Positions 1 through 9,489 of a DNA stretch of 64,000 nucleotides are shown one piece after another. Location of the stretch: positions 1 to 64,000 of the forward strand of contig NZ_ACQA01000003.1 in the NCBI RefSeq assembly GCF_000182645.1, given 5' to 3'. Each line of letters begins with the position of its first letter. Position 1 is the stretch's first letter. Below the pieces are notes generated by a model. The model worked only from the letters and a program-made list of their open reading frames with translations. It had not been told where the DNA came from and did not search any database. The stretch is from Brucella intermedia LMG 3301. Its GTDB lineage: Bacteria; Pseudomonadota; Alphaproteobacteria; Rhizobiales; Rhizobiaceae. The position numbers were made by a program, and so were the translations under genes.

Positions 1-360
<360 letters not shown>

Positions 361-564
361 CCATTTACAATATCCATCGAACGAAGTTCGATGAAGGCAA
401 TATGGCAGTAGGGCAATAAGGCAATATGTTGCCTAAAGCCCTTAACCATCGCCTGCACAGAAAGACAAAGCACAAAGGCAAAGGATAGGCGCAGACCAAA
501 CATACTGCCCTATTCCCCTACTGCCTTACTGCCCTGAACCAGCTTCTCATTTGTGTTCTTCGCC

Positions 565-683
565 GACCTGGTGGTTATGGCGGAGCGGCTGCACCCGATC
601 CCATTCCGAACTCGGCCGTGAAACGCTCCAGCGCCAATGGTACTTCATCTTAAGATGCGGGAGAGTAGGTCGCTGCCAGGTCT
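565..683 (+). rRNA. rrf: 5S ribosomal RNA
   Basis: A typical alphaproteobacterial 5S rRNA of about 119 bases. The 5' GACCTGGTGG and 3' GCTGCCAGGTC ends pair to form helix I, and the conserved CCGAACTCGG loop lies near 605-614. It follows the 23S gene in the same operon. Ends are given to within a few bases. Confidence 0.96.
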
Positions 684-789
684 GCTAAGCACACAAATCA
701 ATCCATCTTCTCAAACCCATGCAAAACAGACCAAATCACGCCCAAAGCGCCAAAAAATACCAAAACCGGTCATAATATCGCACCCATAA

Positions 790-866
<77 letters not shown>

Positions 867-871
867 AAAAT

Positions 872-899
872 AAAACTCGTCGCACAAGCGGCGGGTTTT
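872..899 (+). terminator. rRNA operon terminator
   Basis: A stem AAAACTCGTCG with loop CACAAG and partner CGGCGGGTTTT (two G-U pairs) starts six bases after the tRNA CCA end and finishes in four T. It is placed to stop the rRNA-tRNA transcript. Confidence 0.8.
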
Positions 900-1004
900 G
901 GCGTTTAAAGGGGCAAAATAGCCGGATAATCGCTCGCATCCGCCGCAACCCAGAAAAGGAGCAGGGGCCGCAAAGCCCCACACAAACCTTGTTTGCACCG
1001 AAAA

Positions 1005-1547
1005 TCACTTCTGTAAGTCCAGCCACTCATCCAAGCCGATATGGCTTATATGTTCGACGCGATGGTCATTCATGAACTGGTTGAACTGCTTCTCTTCCGT
1101 GTGGTGATGTTTAAAGCCACATTTCGCCTGGGCTTTGAAGGATTGCTCGTTTTCGGCGAAATAACCACACCACAGAGCCGCCATTTTCAGGTCTTCGAAG
1201 GCATGGCGCATCAGTTCCTTCACAGCTTCCGGAATAAGGCCCTTTCCCCAGAAGGGGACACCGATCCAGTAGGCAACCTCTGCTTCATTGGCGGCGATAT
1301 CAAAATTACTGTCCTTGCCGATCAGTAATCCCACCATGCCGATGGCGACATTGTCCTCTTTCAGGGTGACGGCATAGACTTCCGGATGCGAAAACACGGT
1401 CCGGATAATTTCCAGACTTTCTTCCTCACTCTGGTGAACTGGCCAGCCGGCAATCGGTCCCACCCGATCATCGCTGGCATATTTATACAGGCTGGCTGCA
1501 TCGCTATCTTGCCATGGCCGCATGATCAGACGTTCGGTTTCAAGCAT
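1005..1547 (-). CDS. GNAT family N-acetyltransferase, RimJ/RimL type
   Basis: A predicted 180-residue acetyltransferase. It opens with TERLIMRPW, the beta-1 strand usual in RimJ/RimL-type GNATs. Its acetyl-CoA loop region reads WGKGLIPEAVKELMRHAF and its C-terminal FAENEQSFKAQAKCGF follows the family's N-x-x-S-xx-xx-K-x-GF pattern. The start at 1547 is preceded by GAGAAG at a suitable distance; an in-frame ATG 12 bases upstream is less well placed. It diverges from the AraC-type gene at 1683. The substrate (ribosomal protein or small molecule) cannot be told from sequence. Confidence 0.85.
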   Translation of the reverse strand: MLETERLIMRPWQDSDAASLYKYASDDRVGPIAGWPVHQSEEESLEIIRTVFSHPEVYAVTLKEDNVAIGMVGLLIGKDSNFDIAANEAEVAYWIGVPFWGKGLIPEAVKELMRHAFEDLKMAALWCGYFAENEQSFKAQAKCGFKHHHTEEKQFNQFMNDHRVEHISHIGLDEWLDLQK

Positions 1548-1682
1548 GGTTCTTCTCATTTCTATCGAGGGTTGCTGTCCCCGGCTTTTAACGAAGGCAG
1601 GGAAAAGTTGACAATGGAAGGAACCGGGTGAAGTAGGTAATAATGAAAACAAACGGTCTTTATCTGAAGCGATTGCGCTGCA

Positions 1683-2531
1683 ATGATGGACAAAATGAAA
1701 ACAGGTTGCTCCTTGCGCCCCGCCGAAGGCGTCGAGTTCGGGATCGGGAAAGGTCGGCTCGAGGAAGACGATAACCAGCTATTGTCATTGAGCTATGTTG
1801 TGCTGCTCATTTGCCAGAATGGCTCGGCCGAATTCGAGGTGAATTTCCGAAGCTACCAGATGCAGAAAGACGATTTTCTGGTTCTTTATGACGATTCCAT
1901 CGCTTCTGTGAGCAATAGATCATCTGATTTTTCCTGCTCTTATTATCTGATAGAGCGCTCCATAGCCTCGGATATTGCTTATGGATTGCCAAACGAGTTG
2001 TTTCTGTTTCTAAGCCGGCATCCGTTTTTTAAGGCCGATGAGCGTACCATTCGTTTTCTCTCGGTCTGGGAGAAGATGACCGCTTTCATTTACGAAGAGC
2101 CGCTGCAATATCAGAGAACCATTCTGGTCAATCAGTTTCAGAATCTGTTCTTGTGGCTTTCGCATAAGGCCGCCGGTTTCGATATTTCCGAGAAAAATGA
2201 TTACAGCAGGCAGGAAGCGCTCTGCTGGAAATTCTGGGAGCTGATATTCCTGCATTGCAGACATCAGCGTGAAGTGTCCTTTTATGCGGGTCTCCTGAAT
2301 GTGACACCTTATTATCTCTCGCAACTCACCAAGAGATTTTTTAATGATGCCCCGAAAACGTTGATCGATCGACAGGTAATACTGGAAATCAAGAAACAGT
2401 TGATGCAGCCAAAAAGGTCAATGCAGCAAATTGCACATGATCTTGAATTTGCAGATGCGTCTTACTTAAGTAAATATTTCAAACGCCATACGGGACTAGG
2501 CCCTACAGAATACCGAAAGAAGATTTCTTGA
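1683..2531 (+). CDS. AraC family transcriptional regulator
   Basis: A 282-residue protein with a C-terminal AraC-type double helix-turn-helix (about residues 190-280). The second HTH shows IAHDLEFADASYLSKYFKRHTGLGPTEYRK, split here only to identify the family pattern of A-x-x-x-GF-x-x-x-S-x-F-x-R-x-F-K-x-x-x-G-x-x-P-x-x-Y-R. The N-terminal 180 residues are a likely cupin-like effector domain with no clear match to a named subgroup. Three ATG codons (1683, 1686, 1695) are possible and none has a strong ribosome site. No catabolic genes are adjacent on its strand, so the target is unknown; the divergent GNAT gene is a candidate. Confidence 0.85.
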   Translation: MMDKMKTGCSLRPAEGVEFGIGKGRLEEDDNQLLSLSYVVLLICQNGSAEFEVNFRSYQMQKDDFLVLYDDSIASVSNRSSDFSCSYYLIERSIASDIAYGLPNELFLFLSRHPFFKADERTIRFLSVWEKMTAFIYEEPLQYQRTILVNQFQNLFLWLSHKAAGFDISEKNDYSRQEALCWKFWELIFLHCRHQREVSFYAGLLNVTPYYLSQLTKRFFNDAPKTLIDRQVILEIKKQLMQPKRSMQQIAHDLEFADASYLSKYFKRHTGLGPTEYRKKIS

Positions 2532-2540
2532 GGCCGGAGC

Positions 2541-2728
2541 GCATCCCGAAAACTGTGAAACGGTTCTCGAAACGCGCCCTAGAGCATTTCCAGCAAAAGT
2601 GTGAAACGTTTACGCGGGGAAATCAGTTCACTGGACTGATTTCTTATCCCGCTCCGATGCGTTGGATAATGCGACAAAACAAATAGTTAGAGCGGTTCCG
2701 GCGATTCTGTTAGAATAGGAACCGCTCT
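2541..2728. repeat. dispersed palindromic intergenic repeat (composite)
   Basis: The 269 bases between the AraC and TetR genes are filled with short palindromes and no gene. They include AGAGCATTTCC near 2581 and a perfect 11-base inverted repeat AGAGCGGTTCC/GGAACCGCTCT at 2689-2699 and 2718-2728. Related pieces recur near 15959, 41853 and 47391 in this window, so I read them as members of a dispersed intergenic repeat family like those known in Brucella and rhizobia. The right hairpin could also end the AraC transcript, though no T run follows. Confidence 0.6.
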
Positions 2729-2800
2729 AATGGCACAGATTTCTTGTCCCTGCCGGTAGCGATGATGGAGCGAGCGCCAACTTCGATCCGCCGTTGAAAC

Positions 2801-3382
2801 CTATTCGCGCCCTTTTGAATGCTCGCCAAGAAGCTCTTCGATATCATCGAAGATCGACTGCCATTCTTTCTGTGTCAGCTCGAACAGGTTGAAGCTTCTC
2901 AGCCAGAATGCGCCCTCATTGGCAATGAATGCCAAGCGCGCCCGCCGTCCTTCCGGCGTCGAAACATCTAGCCCGTCCCATTGCCTGCGATACCAGGCGC
3001 GGGTTTCCTCGAGATAATGGGAGTTGGGTATCAGGCTCGCCATCATGGCTGCAAACCGCGAATCGTCGTCTGCGTCGCTTTCGCGCGTCACCGCTATATG
3101 GGCCGCTATGTGTGAGATCGCGTCATTCTTATGCCGCTTGCGTGCCGCCACCTGATCGTCGAACCGGTCGCCCAGCCGTTCGATCATGGCTTTCATCAGC
3201 CCGTCTTTGTTGCCGAAGCAATATTGCACGCCGCCCTTGGTTACACCGGCGGCCTGCGCCACCGCGTCCATGGTCAGCGCAAGGATGCCGCCTTCCTCAA
3301 CCAGCTTCTCGGCCATGTCGAGCACATGATCGCGGTCGATCGAGCGCGGGCGACCCGTTTTTTGCAATTTCTTACTTTCCAT
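2801..3382 (-). CDS. TetR/AcrR family transcriptional regulator
   Basis: A 193-residue repressor-type protein. The N-terminal HTH (about residues 13-60) contains ALTMDAVAQAAGVTKGGVQY followed by F-x-N-K-DGLM, the TetR signature. The C-terminal half is a helical ligand domain. It diverges from a DHA2 exporter at 3454, the classic arrangement of a local repressor and its efflux pump. A perfect AATACG-N2-CGTATT dyad in the shared promoter region is the likely operator. The inducer is unknown. Confidence 0.9.
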   Translation of the reverse strand: MESKKLQKTGRPRSIDRDHVLDMAEKLVEEGGILALTMDAVAQAAGVTKGGVQYCFGNKDGLMKAMIERLGDRFDDQVAARKRHKNDAISHIAAHIAVTRESDADDDSRFAAMMASLIPNSHYLEETRAWYRRQWDGLDVSTPEGRRARLAFIANEGAFWLRSFNLFELTQKEWQSIFDDIEELLGEHSKGRE

Positions 3383-3423
3383 ACGGACGGATTTATATTA
3401 CGTCGGCACCTCTGACAAGTTTG

Positions 3424-3437
3424 AATACGACCGTATT
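3424..3437. promoter_or_regulatory. probable TetR operator in tetR-exporter intergenic region
   Basis: AATACG-AC-CGTATT is a perfect inverted repeat of six bases with a two-base centre, lying 17 bases before the exporter ATG and 42 bases before the TetR start. A CTGACA box at 3412-3417 and TATTGA at 3434-3439 could be the exporter promoter, in which case the dyad overlaps the -10. Assignment to the adjacent TetR is inference. Confidence 0.55.
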
Positions 3438-3453
3438 GAAAAGGTATGAACCG

Positions 3454-4947
3454 ATGTTGCCGCAAAATCGCTGGCTCGTTCTCGCAATTGTTTCCAGCGC
3501 GTTGTTCCTGATCGTCGTGGATATGACGGTGCTTTACACAGCCCTGCCGCGTCTTACCCATGATCTGGCGGCCAGCGCTTCGGAAAAGCTCTGGATCATG
3601 AACATCTACCCTCTGGTGGTAGCAGGTCTGCTGCCGGGCCTCGGCACGCTCGGTGACAAGCTCGGCCACAAGCGCATGTTCATGAACGGGCTGGCGGTGT
3701 TTGGCCTTGCCTCGCTCTGTGCAGCCTATTCGCCAAATCCGGAAATTCTGATTGCGGCGCGCGCATTCCTTGCCTGCGGTGCGGCCATGATGATGCCTGC
3801 CACACTTTCGATCATCCGCCTCACGTTCACCGATGAGAAAGAACGCTCGCTTGCCATCGGCATATGGGCGGCAATCGCTTCGGGTGGCGCTGCCATCGGT
3901 CCGGTCGCGGGCGGCATTCTGCTGGAATATTTCTGGTGGGGTTCGGTCTTTCTGATCAATGTGCCGGTCGTTCTGGTTGCGCTCGGGCTTTCGGCCTTCC
4001 ACCTTGAAAACCGTCCGCTCGGCTCACAGCGCAAATGGGACCTGGTCGGGTCGATCCAGATCATGGTGGGGCTGATCGCGCTCACCTATGCCGTCAAGGA
4101 ACTTGCAAAGCGCGATGCTTCCATGTCCATTTTTGCGGCAGCGCTCGTCATCGGCCTTGCTGCCACGACGATCTTCGTCCGCAGACAGTTTGCAAGCGCT
4201 GAACCACTGATCGATTTCTCGCTGTTCAGGACGAGACTGTTCTCGTTGGGCGTGTTTGCAGCTCTGGTCGCGTCGGGCTCGATGACCGGCATGGAACTGG
4301 TTTTCAGCCAGCGCATGCAGCTGATCGAAGGCATGACACCGCTCCAGGCGGGCCTGACCATTCTGCCTATCCCGCTGGCAGCTTTCGTTGCGGGGCCGCT
4401 TGCGGGCGCAATGTTGCCGCGCTTCGGTGCGGGCAAGGTGCTCTGGATATCGCTCGGCGTTACGGCGCTCGGGGTGATGATCTACATCCTCACCTACCGG
4501 ATCTCGGCGCACTTCTATCTGGCGGGGCTTGCCGTCCTTGGCTTTGGCGTCGGCTGTGCGATGACCGGCGCATCATCCTCGATCATGGGAAGCGCGCCTG
4601 CCGAAAAAGCGGGGATGGCCGCTTCGGTGGAGGAAGTCTCGTTCGAGCTTGGCAATGCTCTGGGCGTAACGATCTTCGGCAGTATCCTGTCAGCGTTCTA
4701 TACGGCGAGCCTCGTTCTGCCAGCCGGTTCAGGCATTCCTCCTGTTGTCCGCGACAGCCTTGATGAGGCGCTGCTTGCAGCGCAATCGATGGCCGCCGCT
4801 GACGCCCGTGCGTTGACCACGCTCGCTTCGCAGGCGTTCGAGAATGCCTATGTCGCTGTCGTGGTGGCAACGGCATTGCTGCTGTTCGCTGCTACCGTTG
4901 CTACCTATCTGGTTCAGCGTCGCACCAGACAGAAAAGCCTTTGCTGA
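3454..4947 (+). CDS. MFS exporter, DHA2 (14-TM drug:H+ antiporter) family
   Basis: A 497-residue inner-membrane efflux protein. Early motifs typical of DHA2 transporters are seen: DMTVLYTALPRL at about residues 22-33, a G-x-L-G-D-K-L-G-H-K-R motif A after TM2, and an AIGPVAGG motif C in TM5. Hydrophobicity fits 14 segments, as in QacA/SmvA relatives. The frame is open further upstream, but the hydrophobic protein begins at the ATG at 3454, preceded by AAAAGG. It is probably controlled by the divergent TetR gene. Substrate not predictable; quaternary ammonium-type compounds are common in the family. Confidence 0.88.
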   Translation: MLPQNRWLVLAIVSSALFLIVVDMTVLYTALPRLTHDLAASASEKLWIMNIYPLVVAGLLPGLGTLGDKLGHKRMFMNGLAVFGLASLCAAYSPNPEILIAARAFLACGAAMMMPATLSIIRLTFTDEKERSLAIGIWAAIASGGAAIGPVAGGILLEYFWWGSVFLINVPVVLVALGLSAFHLENRPLGSQRKWDLVGSIQIMVGLIALTYAVKELAKRDASMSIFAAALVIGLAATTIFVRRQFASAEPLIDFSLFRTRLFSLGVFAALVASGSMTGMELVFSQRMQLIEGMTPLQAGLTILPIPLAAFVAGPLAGAMLPRFGAGKVLWISLGVTALGVMIYILTYRISAHFYLAGLAVLGFGVGCAMTGASSSIMGSAPAEKAGMAASVEEVSFELGNALGVTIFGSILSAFYTASLVLPAGSGIPPVVRDSLDEALLAAQSMAAADARALTTLASQAFENAYVAVVVATALLLFAATVATYLVQRRTRQKSLC

Positions 4948-5046
4948 TTGAAGCATTCATCAGCCCGGGCGCGGAGAGCCGCCTCTTCACGCAATCACAT
5001 TTCTGCACTATTCATGCGTGCAACGGTGGTTGGGAGGCGGCCCTTC

Positions 5047-5682
5047 ATGAACACAGCAAGCGATGCGCGTTTCTGGGATCGGACATCGCGGAAATATGCC
5101 ATGGGCAAGATCGCGGATCAGATCGGCTATGAGCGCACGCTGGACCGGACCCGGGCTTTGCTTGGTGCAAGCGACAAGGTGGTGGAACTGGGCTGCGGAA
5201 CAGGAACGACAGCGCTTAAGCTTGCCGGTGCTGTTCAGCATTATCTAGCGACAGATTTTTCTGCCGGAATGATCGCGATTGCCAACGAAAAGCTTGCCGC
5301 TGCCCCGGTCCCGGCTCTCTCCTTCCGAACGGCGACTGCGCAGGCGCTTGCCTCAGAGGCGGCACGGTTCAACGTGGTTCTTGGTTTCAACTATCTCCAT
5401 CTGGTTCGTGACCTGTCGGACACGCTGCGCTCGATCCACACTTTGCTTGAGCCGGGAGGCTTGTTCATTTCCAAGACGCCTTGCGTGGGCGACATGAACC
5501 CGCTCATCCGGCTGGCATTGCCCGCGATGCGCCTGATCGGCAAGGCGCCCTATGCGGGCGTCTTCCCGGCGACGGAACTGAGCCAGCAAATATCTGCGGC
5601 GGGCTTCGATATCCTTGCCGTTGAACGCCACGCCGCGAGGGGCAACGATAATCGCCCCTATATCGTGGCGCGCAAGAGGTGA
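5047..5682 (+). CDS. class I SAM-dependent methyltransferase
   Basis: A 211-residue protein with methyltransferase motif I VVELGCGTGTTAL (about residues 42-54), an acidic ATDFS motif at the end of beta-2, and the post-motif LLEPGGLFISKTP. It resembles small UbiE/Methyltransf_11-type enzymes acting on small molecules. The ATG at 5047 follows GGGAGG at a 9-base spacing; in-frame codons upstream lack this. It lies 99 bases after the DHA2 exporter on the same strand and may be cotranscribed with it, which would suggest detoxification, but this is inference. Confidence 0.82.
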   Translation: MNTASDARFWDRTSRKYAMGKIADQIGYERTLDRTRALLGASDKVVELGCGTGTTALKLAGAVQHYLATDFSAGMIAIANEKLAAAPVPALSFRTATAQALASEAARFNVVLGFNYLHLVRDLSDTLRSIHTLLEPGGLFISKTPCVGDMNPLIRLALPAMRLIGKAPYAGVFPATELSQQISAAGFDILAVERHAARGNDNRPYIVARKR

Positions 5683-5768
5683 CATGAGCGGACGAGACTG
5701 CTGGAAGCCAGCCACGCCCGGCATTCCATGTCCAGCATTTGCCGAGCCCATGTCCCTCGTTCCCCGGC

Positions 5769-6959
5769 TTATGGTTGCGTTTCAGCAGAGAGCTCAACGG
5801 CATGTGACTGAAGCGAAATCAGCCATGTGACCGCGAGAAATGCGACCATCGCCCAGGGAAGATAGCCTGCGCCCAAACCGCCGAGAACAAGGCCGCCGAT
5901 CAGTCCCCCTGCGGCAATGGCGAGATTCCAGAAGGTGACGAGCATTGCTTGCGCCACGTCCGCCGCGCTGCCGGCAGCTTTGGCGAGCGCTGTCTGAAGC
6001 AGCGTTGGAACGCCGCCAAAAATCAGTCCCCACAGGCCGGCGGTGGCAAGAACGATCAGCGGCGAGGTGTTCCAGACCCCGAAGGCGATGGCGCAGACGG
6101 CAACAACGATGATGCTGCCTTGCATCATTGGCCACAGCTTGCGGTCGATGTACGTGCCGACGACCCAGAGACCGGCAATTCCCGCAATGCCGAAGATGAA
6201 GAGCACCATGTCGGCGCGGGCCGACAGGCCGGAAAGGCTCAGGAACGGCGACACATAGGTGTAAAGGATATTATGTGCGATCACGAATGCCAGCGTCATG
6301 CCGAGTATCTTCAGCACGCCCGGTATGCGCAGTGTATCCGGCACGGAAAACCGCTGTTCCTGCTTCTGTCCGGGAAGGTCCGGCACGATGAAGTGGATCA
6401 TGATGGCGAGGGCAAGCGCGAGAAGGCTCATCAATCCGAAAGCGAGCCGCCATCCGGCCAGCGCACCGATAAATGTGCCTGCCGGAACGCCGAAGGAAAA
6501 TGCCAGCGGCGCGCTGATGCCGACAATGGCAATCGCACGTCCGGCAAGATGCGATGGCGCAAGCCGGGCTGCATAGCCAACAAGCCACGCCCACACCAGG
6601 CCGGCGGATATTCCGGCGCAGAACCGGGCGATGAGCATCAGCGCGAAGCTGTTGGAAAGGGCGGTTACGGCATTCACCACCGCGAAGCCGACGATCGCCA
6701 TGAGCAGAAGCGGGCGACGGCGCAGTTTTTGCGTGAAAGTGATGAGCGGAATGGCGGTGAGAAACGAGCCTGCGGCGTAAACGGATATCATCTGCCCCGC
6801 CAGACTGTCGGTAATGCCGAGGCTGGGGCTGATCTGTTGAAGAAGGCCAGCGGGCATGACTTCGGTCATGAGCGTGATGACGCCCGCCATGGCGAGGGCC
6901 AGCAGCGCCCCGACGGGCAGCCTTTCCGTGCTTTGTCGAGGGGTGGAGGTGGATGTCAT
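5769..6959 (-). CDS. MFS transporter, DHA1 (AraJ/sugar-efflux-like) family
   Basis: A 396-residue, 12-segment transporter. Residues 15-50 (ALLALAMAGVITLMTEVMPAG and onward) match the family's first helix, where PxG follows the conserved E. The loop after TM2 has TQKLRRRPLL in place of motif A. The chosen ATG at 6959 follows AGGA by about nine bases; the longer frame adds 35 polar residues and is not needed. It diverges from the LysR gene at 7078, which probably controls it. Relatives export sugars, arabinose-like compounds or drugs. Confidence 0.87.
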   Translation of the reverse strand: MTSTSTPRQSTERLPVGALLALAMAGVITLMTEVMPAGLLQQISPSLGITDSLAGQMISVYAAGSFLTAIPLITFTQKLRRRPLLLMAIVGFAVVNAVTALSNSFALMLIARFCAGISAGLVWAWLVGYAARLAPSHLAGRAIAIVGISAPLAFSFGVPAGTFIGALAGWRLAFGLMSLLALALAIMIHFIVPDLPGQKQEQRFSVPDTLRIPGVLKILGMTLAFVIAHNILYTYVSPFLSLSGLSARADMVLFIFGIAGIAGLWVVGTYIDRKLWPMMQGSIIVVAVCAIAFGVWNTSPLIVLATAGLWGLIFGGVPTLLQTALAKAAGSAADVAQAMLVTFWNLAIAAGGLIGGLVLGGLGAGYLPWAMVAFLAVTWLISLQSHAVELSAETQP

Positions 6960-7077
6960 GGAGCAAAATCCTATTGGTAAATCGGGTTGGGGAAATTGCT
7001 CAATCTCGCCAATCAAGAAAAGTAGGCTATAATTCCAAATACTTTTGACATTTATGTCGGGCATGGAGGCTCAGAGG

Positions 7078-8022
7078 ATGGACAGTCTTGGCGCATTGCG
7101 CGCTTTCGTGCAGGCAGCCGAAACCGGAGGTTTCACGGAGGCGGGGCGTCGGTTGAGCATTTCGCCGTCTGCTGTAAGCAAGGCAGTGGTGCGGCTGGAG
7201 GAACGGTTCGGCACAAGGCTGTTCCATCGTTCCACCCGCAGCATTTCGCTGACGCCGGAAGGCGTGAAGTTTCTCGACCGATGCCACCGCATCCTGTGTG
7301 AATTCGAGATGGCCGAAAGTGAATTGTCGCAGACCTGTCAGGAACTGAGCGGCAGGCTCCGCGTCAGCCTGCCGTCGCTGGGCGCATTGTTCCTGCCGGC
7401 CATTGCGGTTTTCGCGCGCCACCACCCGCAAATAGAACTGGAACTCGACTTTACCGATCGGCTTGTGGACGTGATCGAGGAGGGGTTCGATGCCGTGATC
7501 CGTACAGGCCATCAGGGCGATTCCCGTTTGATGGCCCGCAAGCTCGGCTCCTATCGCCGGGCGGTCGTTGCCTCTCCGGATTATCTGCGCAGGAATGGTG
7601 TGCCGGAAAAGCCGGAGGATCTGGCGCGCCATTCGTGCCTGGTTTACCGCTTCCCCACGACCGGCAAGCTCGACCGCTGGCGTTTCAGAAGGCAAGATGA
7701 AATCTTCGAAGCCGACCTGACCGCCCGCATGGTGCTGAATTCACTGGAGCCGCAAATATCCCTGGCGGAGCAAGGCATCGGCCTTGTTTCCATCCCGGAT
7801 CTGAGCGTACGCCCCCAATTGGCGAACGGGACACTGGTCAGCGTTCTCGAGGATTATCTCGATATTCCCACGCCCTTGCAGGTCATGTGGCCGTCGAGCC
7901 GCCATCTCTCGCCGAAACTGCGGGCGTTCGTCGATTTTCTTGCCACGGACAACTCATGGCGAAGCGGTCCGGTCCCGAACGACGGGGCCAATGGAGCGGA
8001 CAAAATGACAGGCAGAGAATGA
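7078..8022 (+). CDS. LysR family transcriptional regulator
   Basis: A 314-residue LysR-type regulator. The N-terminal winged HTH is clear: ALRAFVQAAETGGFTEAGRR, then S-x-S-AVSKAVVRLE and LFHRSTRSISLTPEG. The rest is a periplasmic-binding-like effector domain, closest to the CrgA/DsdC-like group that ends in PxxLQVxWPSSRHLSPKLRAFVDF. The ATG at 7078 has GGAGG eight bases upstream. It diverges from the DHA1 exporter and its stop overlaps the start of the acetyltransferase at 8019, suggesting a two-gene transcript. Confidence 0.92.
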   Translation: MDSLGALRAFVQAAETGGFTEAGRRLSISPSAVSKAVVRLEERFGTRLFHRSTRSISLTPEGVKFLDRCHRILCEFEMAESELSQTCQELSGRLRVSLPSLGALFLPAIAVFARHHPQIELELDFTDRLVDVIEEGFDAVIRTGHQGDSRLMARKLGSYRRAVVASPDYLRRNGVPEKPEDLARHSCLVYRFPTTGKLDRWRFRRQDEIFEADLTARMVLNSLEPQISLAEQGIGLVSIPDLSVRPQLANGTLVSVLEDYLDIPTPLQVMWPSSRHLSPKLRAFVDFLATDNSWRSGPVPNDGANGADKMTGRE

Positions 8023-8438
8023 ACGCGAATGTTATTACCGCTGATATCCGATATACGGACTGGCTGATCAGCCATGACCCGCACGTGCCTGCGCACTGGG
8101 TGAAGCGCTGTCTTTCCGCTGGCGAGTATATCATTACTCTTACCGATGCGGAGCCTGCCGGATTTCTTCGCTACAGCTGGTTTTGGGGTGTTATCCCCTA
8201 CATGGATATGATCTGGGTCATTCCCCAATACCGGCGGCGCGGCATTGGCGGATTGCTGTTCCAGCGCTGGGAAACCGCGATGCGGGAACAACAGGCCACG
8301 CAATTGATGACATCGAGTGTTGCCGACGAGAAGGAACCTCAGCAATTTCACCGGAGCAATGGCTTTCGCGAGGCCGGAGCCATTTCCTTTGGAAAGTTTC
8401 AGCCCCAATCCGAGGTCTTTCTGATCAAGGACCTCTGA
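8019..8438 (+). CDS. GNAT family N-acetyltransferase
   Basis: A 139-residue protein with the acetyl-CoA binding loop YRRRGIGGLLFQRWE (about residues 70-84), matching the Q/R-x-x-G-x-G/A motif. The C-terminal HRSNGFREAGAI is the usual final beta-bulge region. Its ATG overlaps the LysR stop (ATGA), so translation is probably coupled. The pairing with LysR and an exporter suggests a small resistance or detoxification unit, but the acetylated substrate is unknown. Confidence 0.82.
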   Translation: MNANVITADIRYTDWLISHDPHVPAHWVKRCLSAGEYIITLTDAEPAGFLRYSWFWGVIPYMDMIWVIPQYRRRGIGGLLFQRWETAMREQQATQLMTSSVADEKEPQQFHRSNGFREAGAISFGKFQPQSEVFLIKDL

Positions 8439-8504
8439 TTATGCGTTTTCCAGAGCAGTCCTGAGCCCAATGGCAGGTGAGTGAGCCTTTGCCTAACGTC
8501 GAAC

Positions 8505-9359
8505 CTACCGGCGGAAGGACATTCGGTATTCGCGCGGGGACATGCCGCGCAACCGTCTGAACTGCCGGTTGAAATTGGCGAGGGAAGCGTAGCCGACTTC
8601 GGCGGCTATGTGCTGGATGGGCTGGTTCGTACCCGAAAGCCGCGAGCAGGATTCGCCGATCCGCAAGGCGATCACATATTCGGAGACGCTCATCTGAGTG
8701 TGCCGCTGGAACAGGCGATGCAGGCCCGAAATGCTGAGGAACGCGATTTCGGCAAGCTCCTCCATGCGCAGGGGCGCGTGATAGTGCTTATGGATATGCA
8801 CGAGTACCCGGTCGATCCTTGAGCGGTCGCCCACATGCTGCTGGGGAATGACGGACGAAAGTGGCTGTCTCGTGCGCTCCTCCGCGAGCTTTGCCAGTAT
8901 CGTCAGCAGGCCGATCAGCCGCTGCGCCGGCGGATGCAGGAACAGCGCCTCGAAATCCGCCGACAGGCGACGACCGAGCGCCGGATCAAACGCCAGAGCC
9001 GTGCCGGCGTCGGATATCAGGCGACGGATGGGAGCCAGCTCCACCGATCCCCCCGTCAGGCCATCTATCCATTCCCTTCGAAACCAGAAGACAAGCGCCA
9101 CGTGCGGTTTTGTCTCGTCGAGTTTTTCGCGCGAGGCCCATGTGTGCGGCAGATCGGGGCCAATGAGGACGAGATCGCCATGGTCGTATTCGGCGACGTG
9201 GTTTCCGATGAAGCGCTGGCCGCGGGAATTGAGCGTCAGCGTCAATTCAAACTCGGGATGATGATGCCATTCGAAGGGGATCGCATCGTCGAGACGCCGA
9301 TTGAGCATGCTCCAGGAAGCGTCCGGCGATGCGGGCAAATGTTCAAGAAGTGGCTTCAT
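8505..9359 (-). CDS. AraC family transcriptional regulator with cupin sensor domain
   Basis: A 284-residue regulator. The N-terminal cupin-like domain has FEWHHHPEFELTLTLNSRG and DLVLIGPDLPHTW, typical of sugar-sensing AraC proteins. The C-terminal double HTH (about residues 185-284) has LSISGLHRLFQRHTQMSVSEY and VGYASLANFNRQFRRLRGMSP. It diverges from the PhyH-like dioxygenase at 9490 with 130 bases between them, so that gene is its probable target. Confidence 0.9.
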   Translation of the reverse strand: MKPLLEHLPASPDASWSMLNRRLDDAIPFEWHHHPEFELTLTLNSRGQRFIGNHVAEYDHGDLVLIGPDLPHTWASREKLDETKPHVALVFWFRREWIDGLTGGSVELAPIRRLISDAGTALAFDPALGRRLSADFEALFLHPPAQRLIGLLTILAKLAEERTRQPLSSVIPQQHVGDRSRIDRVLVHIHKHYHAPLRMEELAEIAFLSISGLHRLFQRHTQMSVSEYVIALRIGESCSRLSGTNQPIQHIAAEVGYASLANFNRQFRRLRGMSPREYRMSFRR

Positions 9360-9489
9360 GTTGCCTTGGGGTACAGGTTCGACGCTGGAATAGTATCAGT
9401 TTTGTCCATTTGGGCGCAACATGGCGCGCGGGAAACCATTAGCTTTCCTGCATCCCCGGTTCCGGGCAAGCATATGATGGGAGAACGAT

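Noticed and set aside
2929-3453. A 175-codon upstream extension of the DHA2 exporter frame
   Set aside because: It lies antisense to the TetR gene, is Arg/Pro/Ser-rich, and the transporter's first helix and ribosome site begin at 3454.
3274-4512. Long minus-strand open frames inside the DHA2 exporter
   Set aside because: Composition (many Arg, His, Gln, Glu) is typical of antisense shadows of GC-rich membrane-protein genes; no family features.
5949-6980. A 343-codon plus-strand frame opposite the DHA1 exporter
   Set aside because: Charged, low-complexity antisense shadow; the minus-strand transporter is clear.
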